A DNA stretch of 64,000 nt from JAUSIF01 sp963711595. Its GTDB lineage: Bacteria > Pseudomonadota > Alphaproteobacteria > Rhizobiales > Xanthobacteraceae. The first letter of the stretch is position 1, and each line of letters opens with the position of its first letter. Made by a program: the position numbers and the translations under genes. Under the pieces are notes generated by a model. That model made no database searches, was not told the DNA's origin, and saw nothing but the letters and a program-made list of their open reading frames with translations. The stretch lies in NCBI GenBank assembly GCA_963711595.1, contig CAVQER010000010.1, positions 300,899 through 364,898 of the forward strand. The letters are read 5' to 3'. This document shows positions 41,606 through 50,552 of this stretch, piece by piece.

Positions 41606-42126
41606 ACGCCCGACACCGACTTGGTCGGATCGACTTCGGCGGGGGCCTCGCCCCGGATTGCTCTCCACCCGAGCCAGGCGTAACGGACGATCATCGCGAC
41701 GGCGAACACGACGTAGATCGAGTACAGCCAATCGAATCAAATCTTCATGTAGGCCGTGCGCTCGACTTTCATGAACGTGACGTAGTCGAACACCGCCGGA
41801 AGCGAGATCACGAACAGCGCGGCGAGCGCCACCGCGCTCACGAGGCCCATCAGCCGCCGGCCTCGCTCGCCGACGGCGCCGTAGATGAGGTCGAAGCGAA
41901 TTTCCTCCCGCTCGCGGATGACGAAGGCGGCGCCGAACAGCACGAGCCAGATCCACATCACGACGCTGATTTCGTGGGTCCAGCCAATGGGAAGATTGAG
42001 CAGGTAGCGGAACGCGATCTGGATCATGAAAGCAACGAACATGACCGCGAGCATTGCCGCGACGATGTTCTCGGCGCGGTGGCGCAGCCATTCAAGCGCC
42101 CTGCGCAATGCCGGATCGTTCACCAC
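41602..42126 (-). pseudogene. TRAP small permease (DctQ type) with in-frame TGA
   Basis: Four-TM small permease: MVNDPALRRALEWLRHRAEN, then IVAAMLAVMFVAFMIQIAFR, GWTHEISVVMWIWLVLFGAA and REREEIRFDLIYGAVGERGR. After TAYMKI the codon is TGA (41737-41739), but the same frame goes on with FDWLYSIYVVFAVAMIVRYA to a proper stop that overlaps dctM. A CGA-to-TGA change (Arg to stop) explains it. The stop removes the fourth helix, which should inactivate the transporter unless read through. The rest of the operon is intact. Confidence 0.9.
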
Positions 42127-42205
42127 GAGCCTCGGTCCCCAGCCGGAAGTCTAGCGCAATATTTTCGGCTGTCGCGGCCGGGCCGCGACAGCCGTTCAAG
42201 CACGA

Positions 42206-43186
42206 TCAGAGCGCGTTGATCTTCTCGAGGAGGCCCTTCGGCCAGTTCTTTGCGAGATCGGACTCGAGATACATCTTCTGCGCGTGGGCGCGGAATGCCT
42301 TCACGTCAGGCTCGTAGATGTTGAGGCCCTTGTCCTTGAAGGTGGTCGCGAGTTCCTTCTCCTGCTTGAGGTGCTCGTTGGCGCTCCAATTGATCGCCTT
42401 GGTGGCGGCCGCCTGAAAGCCCTTCTGCTGATCGGCCGATAGGCCGCTCCACACCTTGTTCGACACCGTGAGCAGGTCGTAGCCGACGAGGTGCGAGGTG
42501 AGCACGATCTGCGACATCACCTCGTAGAACTTCATGTTCTGCACGTTCGGCAGCGGGTTGTCCTGCCCGTCGATCGCGCCAGTCTGCAGCCCCGTGTAGA
42601 CCTCCGCATAGGCCATCGGCGTCGGGTTCGCGCCGAGCGCGCGGCCGAGGAACTGCCAGGCGTCGCCGCCCGGCATGCGCAGCTTGATACCGGCCATATC
42701 GGCGGGCGTCGTGATCTTCTTGTTCGGCTTGAGCCCGACTTGACGCGCTCCGAAGTAGGTCGGCCCGAGGATGTGCACGCCGAGCTTGTCGGAAACCATC
42801 TTCTTCATGTCGGCGCCAAGATCGCCGTTAAAGAACTTGTTCAGATGGTCCGCGTCGCGGAAGAGATAGGCCGCGGTCAGGATCGACCACTCGGGCACCT
42901 GGTTCGCGACGTCCTGCGGGGCGATGTTGCCCATCTCGAGATTGCCGCGCTGGAGCGCGACGAGCTCGGTGCCCTGCTTGAAGAGATTGCCGCCGTAGTA
43001 GCCTTCGAAGGCGAACTGTCCGGCGATGTCCTGCGCGAACATCTTCATCATGTTGGCGCGGATGTCCTGTTCGGAGAACACGGCGGAGAAGCGGATTTTC
43101 GGCTTCTCCTGCGCGATGGCCGGCAGCGCGACCGAAGAGGCCAGCGCACCGATTAAGACCTGGCGGCGTGTTGCTTGCAGTTTCAT
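42206..43186 (-). CDS. TRAP transporter substrate-binding protein (DctP type), 326 aa
   Basis: Periplasmic binding protein. Signal peptide MKLQATRRQVLIGALASSVA with possible twin-arginine (ATRRQVLIG). DctP fold: GGNLFKQGTELVALQRGNLE, ADMAGIKLRMPGGDAWQFLG (the conserved Arg that binds a carboxylate) and VYTGLQTGAIDGQDNPLPNV. ATG 43186 follows GGGAGGACG. The conserved Arg suits a carboxylic-acid ligand such as quinate or shikimate. Confidence 0.95.
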   Translation of the reverse strand: MKLQATRRQVLIGALASSVALPAIAQEKPKIRFSAVFSEQDIRANMMKMFAQDIAGQFAFEGYYGGNLFKQGTELVALQRGNLEMGNIAPQDVANQVPEWSILTAAYLFRDADHLNKFFNGDLGADMKKMVSDKLGVHILGPTYFGARQVGLKPNKKITTPADMAGIKLRMPGGDAWQFLGRALGANPTPMAYAEVYTGLQTGAIDGQDNPLPNVQNMKFYEVMSQIVLTSHLVGYDLLTVSNKVWSGLSADQQKGFQAAATKAINWSANEHLKQEKELATTFKDKGLNIYEPDVKAFRAHAQKMYLESDLAKNWPKGLLEKINAL

Positions 43187-43232
43187 GGTCGTCCTCCCTG
43201 AGAGCGAGTCTATTCCAGTTCTTGAGTTTGGT

Positions 43233-44144
43233 TCATGCGGCAGCCTCGAAATGTCCGGACATGGCGGCCCGGTCGGCGGATACGCCCGCAAAAAGTTCGA
43301 ACGAGAGCACTGCCTGGTAGACGGCCATTCCCGTCCCAGTCAGCGTCCGGCATCCAAGCGCGCGCGCGCGTCGGACGAGTTCGGTTTCGGCGGGGAAATA
43401 GATGATCTCGGCGACCCACTGACGCGGCGAGAACAGGTCGGGGCGGATCGGCATTCCAGGATACTTCGCCATTCCGACGGGCGTCGTGTTGACGAGCCCG
43501 CCGGCTTGCGCGATCGCGGCTGCCGGTGATGACGCTACGTCGACGCGCTTTCCCATTCGCTCGTGCAGCGTCGCCGCAAGGTGTCCGGAACGGACTTCGT
43601 CGGTATCAAAGACCGTCACTTTTTCGGCGCCAAGTTTGAAAAGTGCGTGCGCGACAGCCATGCCCGCGCCGCCGGCTCCGAGCTGGAGCACATTCTGCAG
43701 CGAGCAGCCGGTCATGCTCTCCGAAAAGCTTTCGGCAAAGCCGCCGCTGTCGGTGTTGTAGCCAACTCTTTCCCCCTCGGCGAACACGACCGTGTTCACT
43801 GCACCGATCACCGCGGCATCATCGGCGAGTCTAGTCAGCAGCGCGGTCACGGATTGCTTGAACGGGTGCGTAACGTTCAGGCCGGCAAAGCCGAGGCGTT
43901 GCGCAGCGTCGACGATCTCGCCGAGCGCGGAGTCCGGCAGTTGCAGCTCGTCGAAATCGATCAGCACGTAGCGATAGCTGATCCCGAGACGGGCACCCTC
44001 GCGCTCGTGCATGATCGGCGAACGCGAAGCCTGTATGCCTCGCCCCACCAAACCGACGGCGATTGAACGATTCCCGGCAGTTGACCGTGTTGAAGACTGC
44101 TCAACGAGGCGATCAAGGATCCGGGCTGCACCAGGAAGCGGCAC
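43233..44144 (-). CDS. shikimate/quinate dehydrogenase, 303 aa
   Basis: NAD(P)-dependent oxidoreductase acting on shikimate or quinate. GLVGRGIQASRSPIMHE and the catalytic Lys in GLNVTHPFKQSV are in the N-terminal domain; NTVVFAEGERVGYNTDSGGF holds the substrate Asp; LQLGAGGAGMAVAHALFKLG is the nucleotide site. Catabolic context (TRAP operon, quiC) argues for oxidation of quinate/shikimate, as YdiB or QsuD do, rather than biosynthetic AroE. GTG 44144 follows GGAGG by seven bases. First gene of the leftward operon, under a TTGACA promoter overlapping a TetR-type palindrome. Confidence 0.9.
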   Translation of the reverse strand: MPLPGAARILDRLVEQSSTRSTAGNRSIAVGLVGRGIQASRSPIMHEREGARLGISYRYVLIDFDELQLPDSALGEIVDAAQRLGFAGLNVTHPFKQSVTALLTRLADDAAVIGAVNTVVFAEGERVGYNTDSGGFAESFSESMTGCSLQNVLQLGAGGAGMAVAHALFKLGAEKVTVFDTDEVRSGHLAATLHERMGKRVDVASSPAAAIAQAGGLVNTTPVGMAKYPGMPIRPDLFSPRQWVAEIIYFPAETELVRRARALGCRTLTGTGMAVYQAVLSFELFAGVSADRAAMSGHFEAAA

Positions 44145-44250
44145 GAGAACTCCTCCCTCCGAGCAGGTGGTCCCCGCTTCTTGCCGGAACCGCTCTTGTT
44201 TTTGCGGCGGCTCAACGATAATCCCGATCACGCGCGGTTGGCTACAATGT

Positions 44251-44268
44251 ACGAACTGGTTAGTTTGT
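44251..44268. promoter_or_regulatory. candidate TetR operator 1
   Basis: ACGAACTGGTTAGTTTGT: half-sites ACGAACT and AGTTTGT separated by four bases. It overlaps the minus-strand -35 box (TTGACA, 44271-44266) of the leftward operon and lies 26 bases before the tetR start. Same half-sites as operator 2. Confidence 0.6.
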
Positions 44269-44293
44269 CAAGAATATGGGGCGGGAGGCGCGG

Positions 44294-44980
44294 ATGCGTG
44301 CGAAAACCGGCGGACGTGCGGCAAAGGCGGCGCGAGCGCCGAAACGAACGCAGGATCCCGACGGGACTCGGCAGAACATCGTCGAGATCGCCTCGGAGGA
44401 ATTTGCGCTGAACGGGTTGTCCGGAGCCCGTATCGACGAGATCGCGGCCCGCACCCGCTCCAGCAAGCGAATGATTTACTACTATTTCGGGGACAAGGAC
44501 GGTTTGTACCTGTCGGCCTTGGAGAACGCCTATCGGCGGGTTCGAGAAGGTGAAGCACAACTCGACGTAAAGGACTTATCGCCGATCAAGGCGCTCGCCC
44601 GGCTCGTCGAGTTCACCTTCGATCACCATCATGCGCACGAAGACTTCATCCGCATGGTGATGATCGAGAACATACATAAAGGCCGGTACCTCGATCGCTC
44701 AAAGGCGATCCGCAAACTGAATGCGTCGGCGATCGATCACATCGCCGATATCTATGCACGCGGCGTGAAGGAAGGCGTGTTCCGAAAAAATCTGGATCCC
44801 GTGGAATTGCACTGGCAAATCAGTGCGCTGTGCTTTTTCAACGTCTCCAACCGCGCGACCTTCTCGAAGATCTTCGGCCGTGACTTTGGCGCGCGGGATG
44901 CTCTCGCTGCGTTGCGTCGCAACGTCGTCGATATGGTGCTCCGGTTCGTTGCGGTCCGAGACAAGTGGTCTGGCGATTGA
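44294..44980 (+). CDS. TetR/AcrR family regulator of the quinate/shikimate genes, 228 aa
   Basis: N-terminal HTH: RQNIVEIASEEFALNGLSGA, then RIDEIAARTRSSKRMIYYYF (recognition helix and the conserved YYYF), GDKDGLYLSALE. The C-terminal ligand domain has FDHHHAHEDFIRMVMIENIH. ATG 44294, after GGGAGG, is preferred to 44276. It is divergent from the dehydrogenase-TRAP operon and upstream of quiC; palindromes flank it on both sides, so autoregulation and control of both operons are likely. Inducer probably quinate, shikimate, dehydroshikimate or protocatechuate. Confidence 0.9.
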   Translation: MRAKTGGRAAKAARAPKRTQDPDGTRQNIVEIASEEFALNGLSGARIDEIAARTRSSKRMIYYYFGDKDGLYLSALENAYRRVREGEAQLDVKDLSPIKALARLVEFTFDHHHAHEDFIRMVMIENIHKGRYLDRSKAIRKLNASAIDHIADIYARGVKEGVFRKNLDPVELHWQISALCFFNVSNRATFSKIFGRDFGARDALAALRRNVVDMVLRFVAVRDKWSGD

Positions 44981-45012
44981 AATTCGGAATTCGCCGGCCT
45001 GCGAGTAGACGA

Positions 45013-45026
45013 ACGAACTAGTTCGT
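45013..45026. promoter_or_regulatory. candidate TetR operator 2 (perfect palindrome)
   Basis: ACGAACTAGTTCGT is a perfect 14-bp palindrome in the quiC promoter region. Half-site ACGAACT matches operator 1. TACATAAT follows directly and could be the -10 box. Confidence 0.7.
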
Positions 45027-45064
45027 ACATAATGGCGGATCCTCATCGGCCGGAGGACAACCGC

Positions 45065-46948
45065 ATGAAAATGTCGATCGCCACGGTTTCCATAAGCGGT
45101 GAGTTCACGGAAAAGCTCGACGCGATTGCCGCGGCAGGTTTTGACGGCGTAGAGATTTTCGAGAACGACTTTCTCGCATTTGATGGCACGCCCGCGGAGG
45201 TGGGGCGGATGGTCCGAGACGCGGGCCTCGAGATCACGTTGTTCCAGCCGTTTCGCGACTTTGAAGGATTGCCGGAACCGCAGCGAAGTCGTGCCTTCGA
45301 TCGCGCCGAGCGCAAATTCGACGTCATGCAAGAGCTCGGCACGGACTTGATGCTGGTGTGTTCGTCAGTATCCCCGGTTTCACTCGGTGGGGTCGATCGG
45401 GCGGCCGACGACTTTCGTGAGCTCGGCGAACGAGCTGCAAAGCGCCGGCTGCGAGTCGGCTTTGAGGCGCTCGCGTGGGGCCGGCACGTCAATGACCATC
45501 GTGATGCCTGGGAGATTGTCCGCCGGGCTGATCACCCGAATATCGGATTGATCCTCAATTCGTTTCACACGTTGGCGCGGAAGATCGACGTGGGCTCCAT
45601 TCGTTCAATTCCTAAGGACAAGATTTTCATCGTCCAGCTCGCCGACGCGCCGTTGATCGAGATGGACCTGCTGTACTGGAGTCGGCACTTCCGCAACATG
45701 CCCGGCGAAGGTGATCTGCCGGTGCGTGATTTCATGAAAGCCGTGGCTACGACGGGCTATGACGGCTACCTCTCGCTGGAAATCTTCAACGATCAATTCA
45801 GGGGCGGCTCACCCAAGTCGATTTCCGTCGATGGGCGGCGTTCGCTCGTCTACTTGGTCGATCAGGTGAAAAGGGAGGAGCCGTCGCTAAATCTCTCGCT
45901 CCCCCAACTCCCGGATCGTATCGGTGTGACGGGGATCGAGTTCGTCGAGTTTGCGGCGGACGAATCGGAGGCGGAGGAGCTCGAAAGGAGATTCAACTCA
46001 CTCGGGTTTCGCAAGGCAGGGCGGCATGTTTCGAAGGATGTGACGCTTTATCGGCAAGGCGGCATCAACCTGGTCGTGAACACCGAAAGAGAAGGCTTCG
46101 CACATTCGTCTTACGTCGCGCACGGCACCTCGGTTTGCGCGATTGGCCTGCAGGTTGAAGACGCCGCGGCGACCGTCGCCCGCGCCCGCGGTTTGGGCGC
46201 CGTCCCGTTCGAGCAAAAGGTGGGGCCGGGGGAGCTAGTCATTCCGGCCATCCGCGGCGTGGGTGGCGGAGTAATTCATTTCATCGATCGGAAATCCGAG
46301 CTGGCGAAGGTATGGGAAGTGGAATTTCTGCAACTAGATGATCCCGCGCCTGCGCGGCCCGTCGGGCTGACAAGGATCGATCATCTCGGACAGACCATGA
46401 ACTACGAAGAACTGCTGACCTGGTTGCTGTTCTATACGTCCATCTTTCGGACGCGAAAAACGCCGGTGGTCGATGTTGTCGATCCCGCCGGGATTGTCCG
46501 CAGCCAGGCAGTCGAGAGTGATGACGGATCACTTAGGCTGACGCTCAACGGCGCGGAAAATCGGAGGACGCTGGCCGGCCACTTTATCGAGACCTTTGGC
46601 TCCAGCGTGCAGCACCTCGCCTTTGAAACCCGCGACATCTTCGCAACGGCAGCCGCGTTGCAGGCAACCGGTTTCGAGCCGCTGGCGCTTTCTTCCAACT
46701 ACTATGACGACGTCGAGGCGAGGTTCGGGCTCGCGCCTGAACTCGCGAACCGACTTCGCTCGGAGAGTATTCTCTACGATCGGGACGAAACGGGCGAATT
46801 CTTTCAGCTTTACGCGCCGACTTGGGGAGAAGGATTTATCTTCGAGATCGTCGAGCGGCGAAACGGTTATCGGGGTTACGGTGCTGCAAATGCCCCTTTC
46901 CGCACCGCCGCTCAGCGGCGAGCGTTGCGATCAAAGGGCGCGGCGTGA
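45065..46948 (+). CDS. quiC: 3-dehydroshikimate dehydratase, fused TIM-barrel / VOC two-domain form, 627 aa
   Basis: Converts 3-dehydroshikimate to protocatechuate. The N-terminal AP-endonuclease-2-type barrel (about 1-280) shows IATVSISGEFTEKLDAIAAA, GFDGVEIFENDFLAF, ILNSFHTLARKIDVG and FIVQLADAPLIEMDL. The C-terminal half (about 290-620) is a VOC/4-hydroxyphenylpyruvate-dioxygenase-like domain with the metal ligands in TRIDHLGQTM (His), SVQHLAFETRDI (His) and GEFFQLYAPTW (Glu). The same fusion is known as QuiC1 of Pseudomonas. ATG 45065 follows GGAGGACAACC. Single gene behind operator 2. Why a dehydratase keeps a dioxygenase-like domain is not known. Confidence 0.9.
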   Translation: MKMSIATVSISGEFTEKLDAIAAAGFDGVEIFENDFLAFDGTPAEVGRMVRDAGLEITLFQPFRDFEGLPEPQRSRAFDRAERKFDVMQELGTDLMLVCSSVSPVSLGGVDRAADDFRELGERAAKRRLRVGFEALAWGRHVNDHRDAWEIVRRADHPNIGLILNSFHTLARKIDVGSIRSIPKDKIFIVQLADAPLIEMDLLYWSRHFRNMPGEGDLPVRDFMKAVATTGYDGYLSLEIFNDQFRGGSPKSISVDGRRSLVYLVDQVKREEPSLNLSLPQLPDRIGVTGIEFVEFAADESEAEELERRFNSLGFRKAGRHVSKDVTLYRQGGINLVVNTEREGFAHSSYVAHGTSVCAIGLQVEDAAATVARARGLGAVPFEQKVGPGELVIPAIRGVGGGVIHFIDRKSELAKVWEVEFLQLDDPAPARPVGLTRIDHLGQTMNYEELLTWLLFYTSIFRTRKTPVVDVVDPAGIVRSQAVESDDGSLRLTLNGAENRRTLAGHFIETFGSSVQHLAFETRDIFATAAALQATGFEPLALSSNYYDDVEARFGLAPELANRLRSESILYDRDETGEFFQLYAPTWGEGFIFEIVERRNGYRGYGAANAPFRTAAQRRALRSKGAA

Positions 46949-46951
46949 TCC

Positions 46952-47401
46952 TCAAAAATACCCAAACCTGTACGGCCGCGTTCCATCGGGCCCTTTCGAG
47001 CCCGGCGGCTCGTTCGCGACAATGAACTGCAACTCGATCACCACGCCGTTCGGATCGCGCGTGAAGATCTGCCATTGGCCGAGCGCCTTCACGTCATTCT
47101 GACGATAATCGCAATCGTGCTTCTCGAGATGCGCGCGCCATGCGTCGTAGCCGACTGCGCGCACCGCCATGTGATCGATGTTGCCGCCGCCGAAAGTTTT
47201 CTGGTCGGTTTCGCCATACGCCTTGGGTCCCGCGATCACGTGAACCTGTGTGTCCTTGAAATCGAGCCACACGCCGGGCGCAGGGACGGTCGGCGGCCGT
47301 TTTGGATCAACGGTCAGGCCGAGTACTTCCGTGTAGAAACGCGTGGTTGCGTCGAGGTCCATCGTCTTGATGGCCACGTGCAGGATGTCCTTGATTTGCA
47401 T
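46952..47401 (-). CDS. VOC-superfamily glyoxalase/dioxygenase-like protein, 149 aa
   Basis: Vicinal-oxygen-chelate fold with LHVAIKTMDLDATTRFYTEV, LGLTVDPKRP, NIDHMAVRAVGYDAWRAHLE and FTRDPNGVVIELQF. Ligand residues His (LHVAIK), His (IDHMAV) and Glu (VIELQF) are present, so a metal site is likely. Substrate unknown. ATG 47401 chosen; the frame extends upstream but overlaps the glycosyltransferase remnant. It is tail to tail with quiC, three bases apart. Confidence 0.85.
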   Translation of the reverse strand: MQIKDILHVAIKTMDLDATTRFYTEVLGLTVDPKRPPTVPAPGVWLDFKDTQVHVIAGPKAYGETDQKTFGGGNIDHMAVRAVGYDAWRAHLEKHDCDYRQNDVKALGQWQIFTRDPNGVVIELQFIVANEPPGSKGPDGTRPYRFGYF

Positions 47402-47950
47402 GCCCTTGGGCCCCGATCGCGCTGCTCTTAAGCGCGAGACTAGAATCGGGCCGCATTGCCGTCCATTGCCGAAGCTGCCGATCACCGCGCAAGTTTCGAA
47501 GCCGCGTACGCGCGAGGCCGTGCTCGGTCTTTTCCCAGAGGTGGGGGTCCTTGACGAACTGGTACAGCGCCCGCCACGCGGCAAGCGACAGGAGCAGCCA
47601 ATAGAGGGGGACAGTCGCAAGCACCCAAGAGTGATCGAGCATCCGTCGCCGCGCCAGACCGACGACGCCAAACCACGCCGCTCCCAAATATCCGATCAAG
47701 AGCGTCGCGAGCGCGAGTGCTTTCCGGATTTGCTCTTCCCCGACGCGACCGAATTCGAAAAGCTCGCCAGTCCCGATGTGTCCGACCACCAAGAGCAAGA
47801 AGAATGGATGCACGAGCGCCGACAGCACTGTGCCGCCGATAAGGAGCTGAAGTGCCGCGAAACCGCGCCACCCAAGCTCACGGCGCAGCCGCAATGGATG
47901 GCGCATGTGAACGATCCAAGTCTGGAGCCAGCGCTTTACGCTCTGTGCGT
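47307..47950 (-). pseudogene. C-terminal membrane part of a GT2 glycosyltransferase, truncated
   Basis: LQTWIVHMRHPLRLRRELGW, GFAALQLLIGGTVLSALVHP, ALATLLIGYLGAAWFGVVGL and STPLYWLLLSLAAWRALYQF-like VPLYWLLLSLAAWRALYQFV are typical of the C-terminal TM end of bacterial GT2 (NdvC/BcsA-like) enzymes. The catalytic domain is missing: an in-frame stop and unrelated sequence begin near 47960, next to the integrase. The 3' end overlaps the VOC gene by about 95 bases, so the original stop may also be lost. Confidence 0.75.
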
Positions 47951-48055
47951 CAACGTTCGCATGCGTTCGTCACCGACACTTACGCCAACAAAATTCGACA
48001 ACTAACGTTCGCGGAAGTTCGAGACGAGTCGCCCAGAGCCAGAGGAATCTTTGCG

Positions 48056-49411
48056 ATGCACTTGCGACAAAAAAATTCCGAAGCGGAGAATCAAATTTCC
48101 AAAGAGAAAAAGGCGGTCACAGACTTGGACGACGTAGGTCGTCGCAACACTCGCAAGACGCGTCCGCCGTCCAACTTAACGCACCGATCGATTGAAGCTC
48201 TTGCGCCGGAAGCAAATGCGTACCGAGTGCCAGATGCACGCTGTCCAGGGCTTGCAATTCGCGTGGCAACGAGCGGCCTGCGCACTTGGGATCTTGCCTT
48301 CTGCGTTCGCGGCAGCGGCGTGTACCGGCGTCTTTCGCTCGGTCGGTTTCCCGAGGTCAATCTCGAGGAAGCGCATGACCGTGCCAATGAGCTGACCCGC
48401 GCTGCGCGGGCCGGTCGCGACCAGATCGGCGAGACGGCTGCGGCAAAGGCTGCAGCCGAGAAGCGGCACACGGTTGCACAGCTGATCGAGATGTACATGC
48501 AGAGACGCGTGCGCGGGAGGCTTCGGACGGAGAACGAAATCGAGAAGCGGCTCCTACGTGCCCTCGGCTCAATCAAAGATCGTGCCGCAGACGAAATCCG
48601 GCGACGTGACCTGCGCGAAATCTTCGACGCCGTGGCCGGTCGCGGCGTCGTGCGGGAAGCCGAAAAGCAGCGCCAGGCAGCGGCTGCCATGTTCCGCTGG
48701 GCCCTTTCGCAGGATCTCGTGGAAACCGACCCGACCGCCGGCCTGCAATCGTATGGTCCGAACCCGCGCCGTGACCGCGTGCTCTCGCCGGAGGAGATCC
48801 GGACTCTGTGGCAATGGCTTGATACCTCAGGGTTCCCGTATCCCGACATCTTGAAGCTCCAGCTCGCGCTTGGCGCGAGATGCGGTGAGATTTGCGGAAT
48901 CTGCTCTGAGGAGATCGACGAGACGCAATGGCTTTGGACCCTGCCGGCTGAGCGCTCCAAGAACAAGCGGCCGCGCACCACACCCCTTGTCGGAACTGCC
49001 AAGAAGATCATCGCCGAACGACTCGCAACATTCGGTCGGGGACCATTGTTTTTTTCAGAACAAGAAGGGGTTCCGCTATGTACCGGGCATGTCGCCGCCG
49101 TTCTCGTGAGGCGCAAGAAGAATCTGCCGATTGAGGATTTTACGACGCATGACTTGCGGCGCACGTTCGCGACCCAGTTGGCTGAGTTCGGTGTGCCACT
49201 CGATTTAATCGCATTGATAGTTGGTCATGAGGCCGGAACAGTCCATCGGACGTTAGTTGTCCATTACGTTCGCGCCCAGCGGCTCGAAGCAAAGAAGGAG
49301 GTGCTGCGCGCCTGGGATTCTAGTCTTTCCAGTTTTATCGAGGCTGGGGGCAAGCTAGCGGAGGGTAACCGCCTCATAGCCTATCGCCCTGTCGATCGAA
49401 CGTTTGAATGA
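48056..49411 (+). CDS. tyrosine-type integrase with arm-type N-terminal domain, 451 aa
   Basis: Site-specific recombinase of integrative elements. N-terminal arm-binding (DUF4102-like) domain RVPDARCPGLAIRVATSGLR and YRRLSLGRFPEVNLEEAHDR; core-binding region with VAQLIEMYMQRRVRGRLR; catalytic domain with Arg in QLALGARCGEICGI, HDLRRTFATQL (HxxR), IVGHEAGTVHRTLVVHY (His and nucleophile Tyr). All five catalytic residues are seen. ATG 48056 is the probable start. It adjoins a truncated GT2 gene and is followed by an excisionase-like gene. Confidence 0.9.
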   Translation: MHLRQKNSEAENQISKEKKAVTDLDDVGRRNTRKTRPPSNLTHRSIEALAPEANAYRVPDARCPGLAIRVATSGLRTWDLAFCVRGSGVYRRLSLGRFPEVNLEEAHDRANELTRAARAGRDQIGETAAAKAAAEKRHTVAQLIEMYMQRRVRGRLRTENEIEKRLLRALGSIKDRAADEIRRRDLREIFDAVAGRGVVREAEKQRQAAAAMFRWALSQDLVETDPTAGLQSYGPNPRRDRVLSPEEIRTLWQWLDTSGFPYPDILKLQLALGARCGEICGICSEEIDETQWLWTLPAERSKNKRPRTTPLVGTAKKIIAERLATFGRGPLFFSEQEGVPLCTGHVAAVLVRRKKNLPIEDFTTHDLRRTFATQLAEFGVPLDLIALIVGHEAGTVHRTLVVHYVRAQRLEAKKEVLRAWDSSLSSFIEAGGKLAEGNRLIAYRPVDRTFE

Positions 49412-49589
49412 GGACGGTCGAACGAACCCATGCTCTCAACCGATTGTGGAGAACGTCCTGGCCGTGTCCGTTCGTAATTGACCAAGCGTGACCGGGACCG
49501 TAGTGAACTAGCTCGGAGAAGACCATGACGATGAAACGAGCCCGAAGGGGCGGCGCGTGTAGTCGCGCTCAAGAGCAAATGGTCTTCCC

Positions 49590-50552
49590 ATGTCAAACGA
49601 ATCCGATGCCGCGCACCCAAAATCTCTGCGAGAACCACTAGCGCTATCAGTAACTCAAGCCGCGCGTTGCCTGTCTGTCGGCCGAACTTTCCTCTATTCG
49701 TTGATCCGCAGTAAGAAAATCAGAGCGGTTCGTTCGGGTAGAAGGACGTTAATTCCCCTCGAAGAATTGAAGTCGTTTGTTGCGACGCTTCCGGAGGTAA
49801 ACCTTGGAACTGACACTGACTTCAGCCGAAGACGGTGGGCTCAAGTGACAGCTCCTCGTGGCGGCCACAATCAATGGGGCAGTCAGGAGCGCCTCTTTCA
49901 AATCAGGGCTGAGCTGCGGCGAGCATACCGGCGGCAGCATCACCGCCACTGTGAGTCCGATACGCTTAGGGAAGGCGGCGATCTTCTAGCCTTAAGCCCA
50001 GAAGAGCGCGGTCAACTTATTGGGCTCACCTTCGATGTTTGGAAGGGTTTCGAACCGCATCTGAAGACGGTGCGCCCGTGCGATACACCTAGGACTGTCG
50101 TACAGGCATACATGGCGTTGCGTCGACGAGACCAAGCGCGGACGCGACAACGAAAAAGACGTCAGCGAATCCGTGATGCGATAGAGGGCGTAGGGGATCT
50201 TAGCGTGCGAGGCGAGGCGATCTGGATGCTGCTTCACGATCTCGGACCGCTCACCGTTCCCCAATTGACAAAGTCACTCGCCAGGTCAGAAGCGTTCAAC
50301 AGCGGTCGGAAAAGTTCTTCCGAATGTGAAACGATACGACGCCTGGTTAACCGCGAAGTAGACCGCTTGCTCCAGAAACGTATCGTCGACGTCGAATACG
50401 TTCCCGCAGCTCGTAGGCACACTCGCCTTGTTTCGGCCAAGGCCCTCTATGCCGAACGCGGGGACATCACGAAGCGAGACAGCGGGACAGCGGGACAAAT
50501 GCTGTCACGCTTACGGCAACAGTCCGACGAAACCACCATTTCCGCCGTGTAG
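49590..50552 (+). CDS. excisionase-type helix-turn-helix protein with C-terminal winged-helix part, 320 aa
   Basis: Residues 15-70 form a MerR/AlpA-like excisionase HTH (ALSVTQAARCLSVGRTFLYS then LIRSKKIRAVRSGRRTLIPL). The middle is Arg-rich; the C-terminal third (GPLTVPQLTKSLARSEAF, ETIRRLVNREVDRLLQKRIV) looks like a second winged helix. Long for an excisionase. As it follows the integrase by 180 bases, it probably controls excision or element genes. Family assignment of the C-terminal half is uncertain. Confidence 0.75.
   Translation: MSNESDAAHPKSLREPLALSVTQAARCLSVGRTFLYSLIRSKKIRAVRSGRRTLIPLEELKSFVATLPEVNLGTDTDFSRRRWAQVTAPRGGHNQWGSQERLFQIRAELRRAYRRQHHRHCESDTLREGGDLLALSPEERGQLIGLTFDVWKGFEPHLKTVRPCDTPRTVVQAYMALRRRDQARTRQRKRRQRIRDAIEGVGDLSVRGEAIWMLLHDLGPLTVPQLTKSLARSEAFNSGRKSSSECETIRRLVNREVDRLLQKRIVDVEYVPAARRHTRLVSAKALYAERGDITKRDSGTAGQMLSRLRQQSDETTISAV

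Noticed and set aside
41587..42219. Plus-strand frame of 210 codons over dctQ
   Set aside because: Antisense; His/Asp/Glu-rich shadow of hydrophobic codons.
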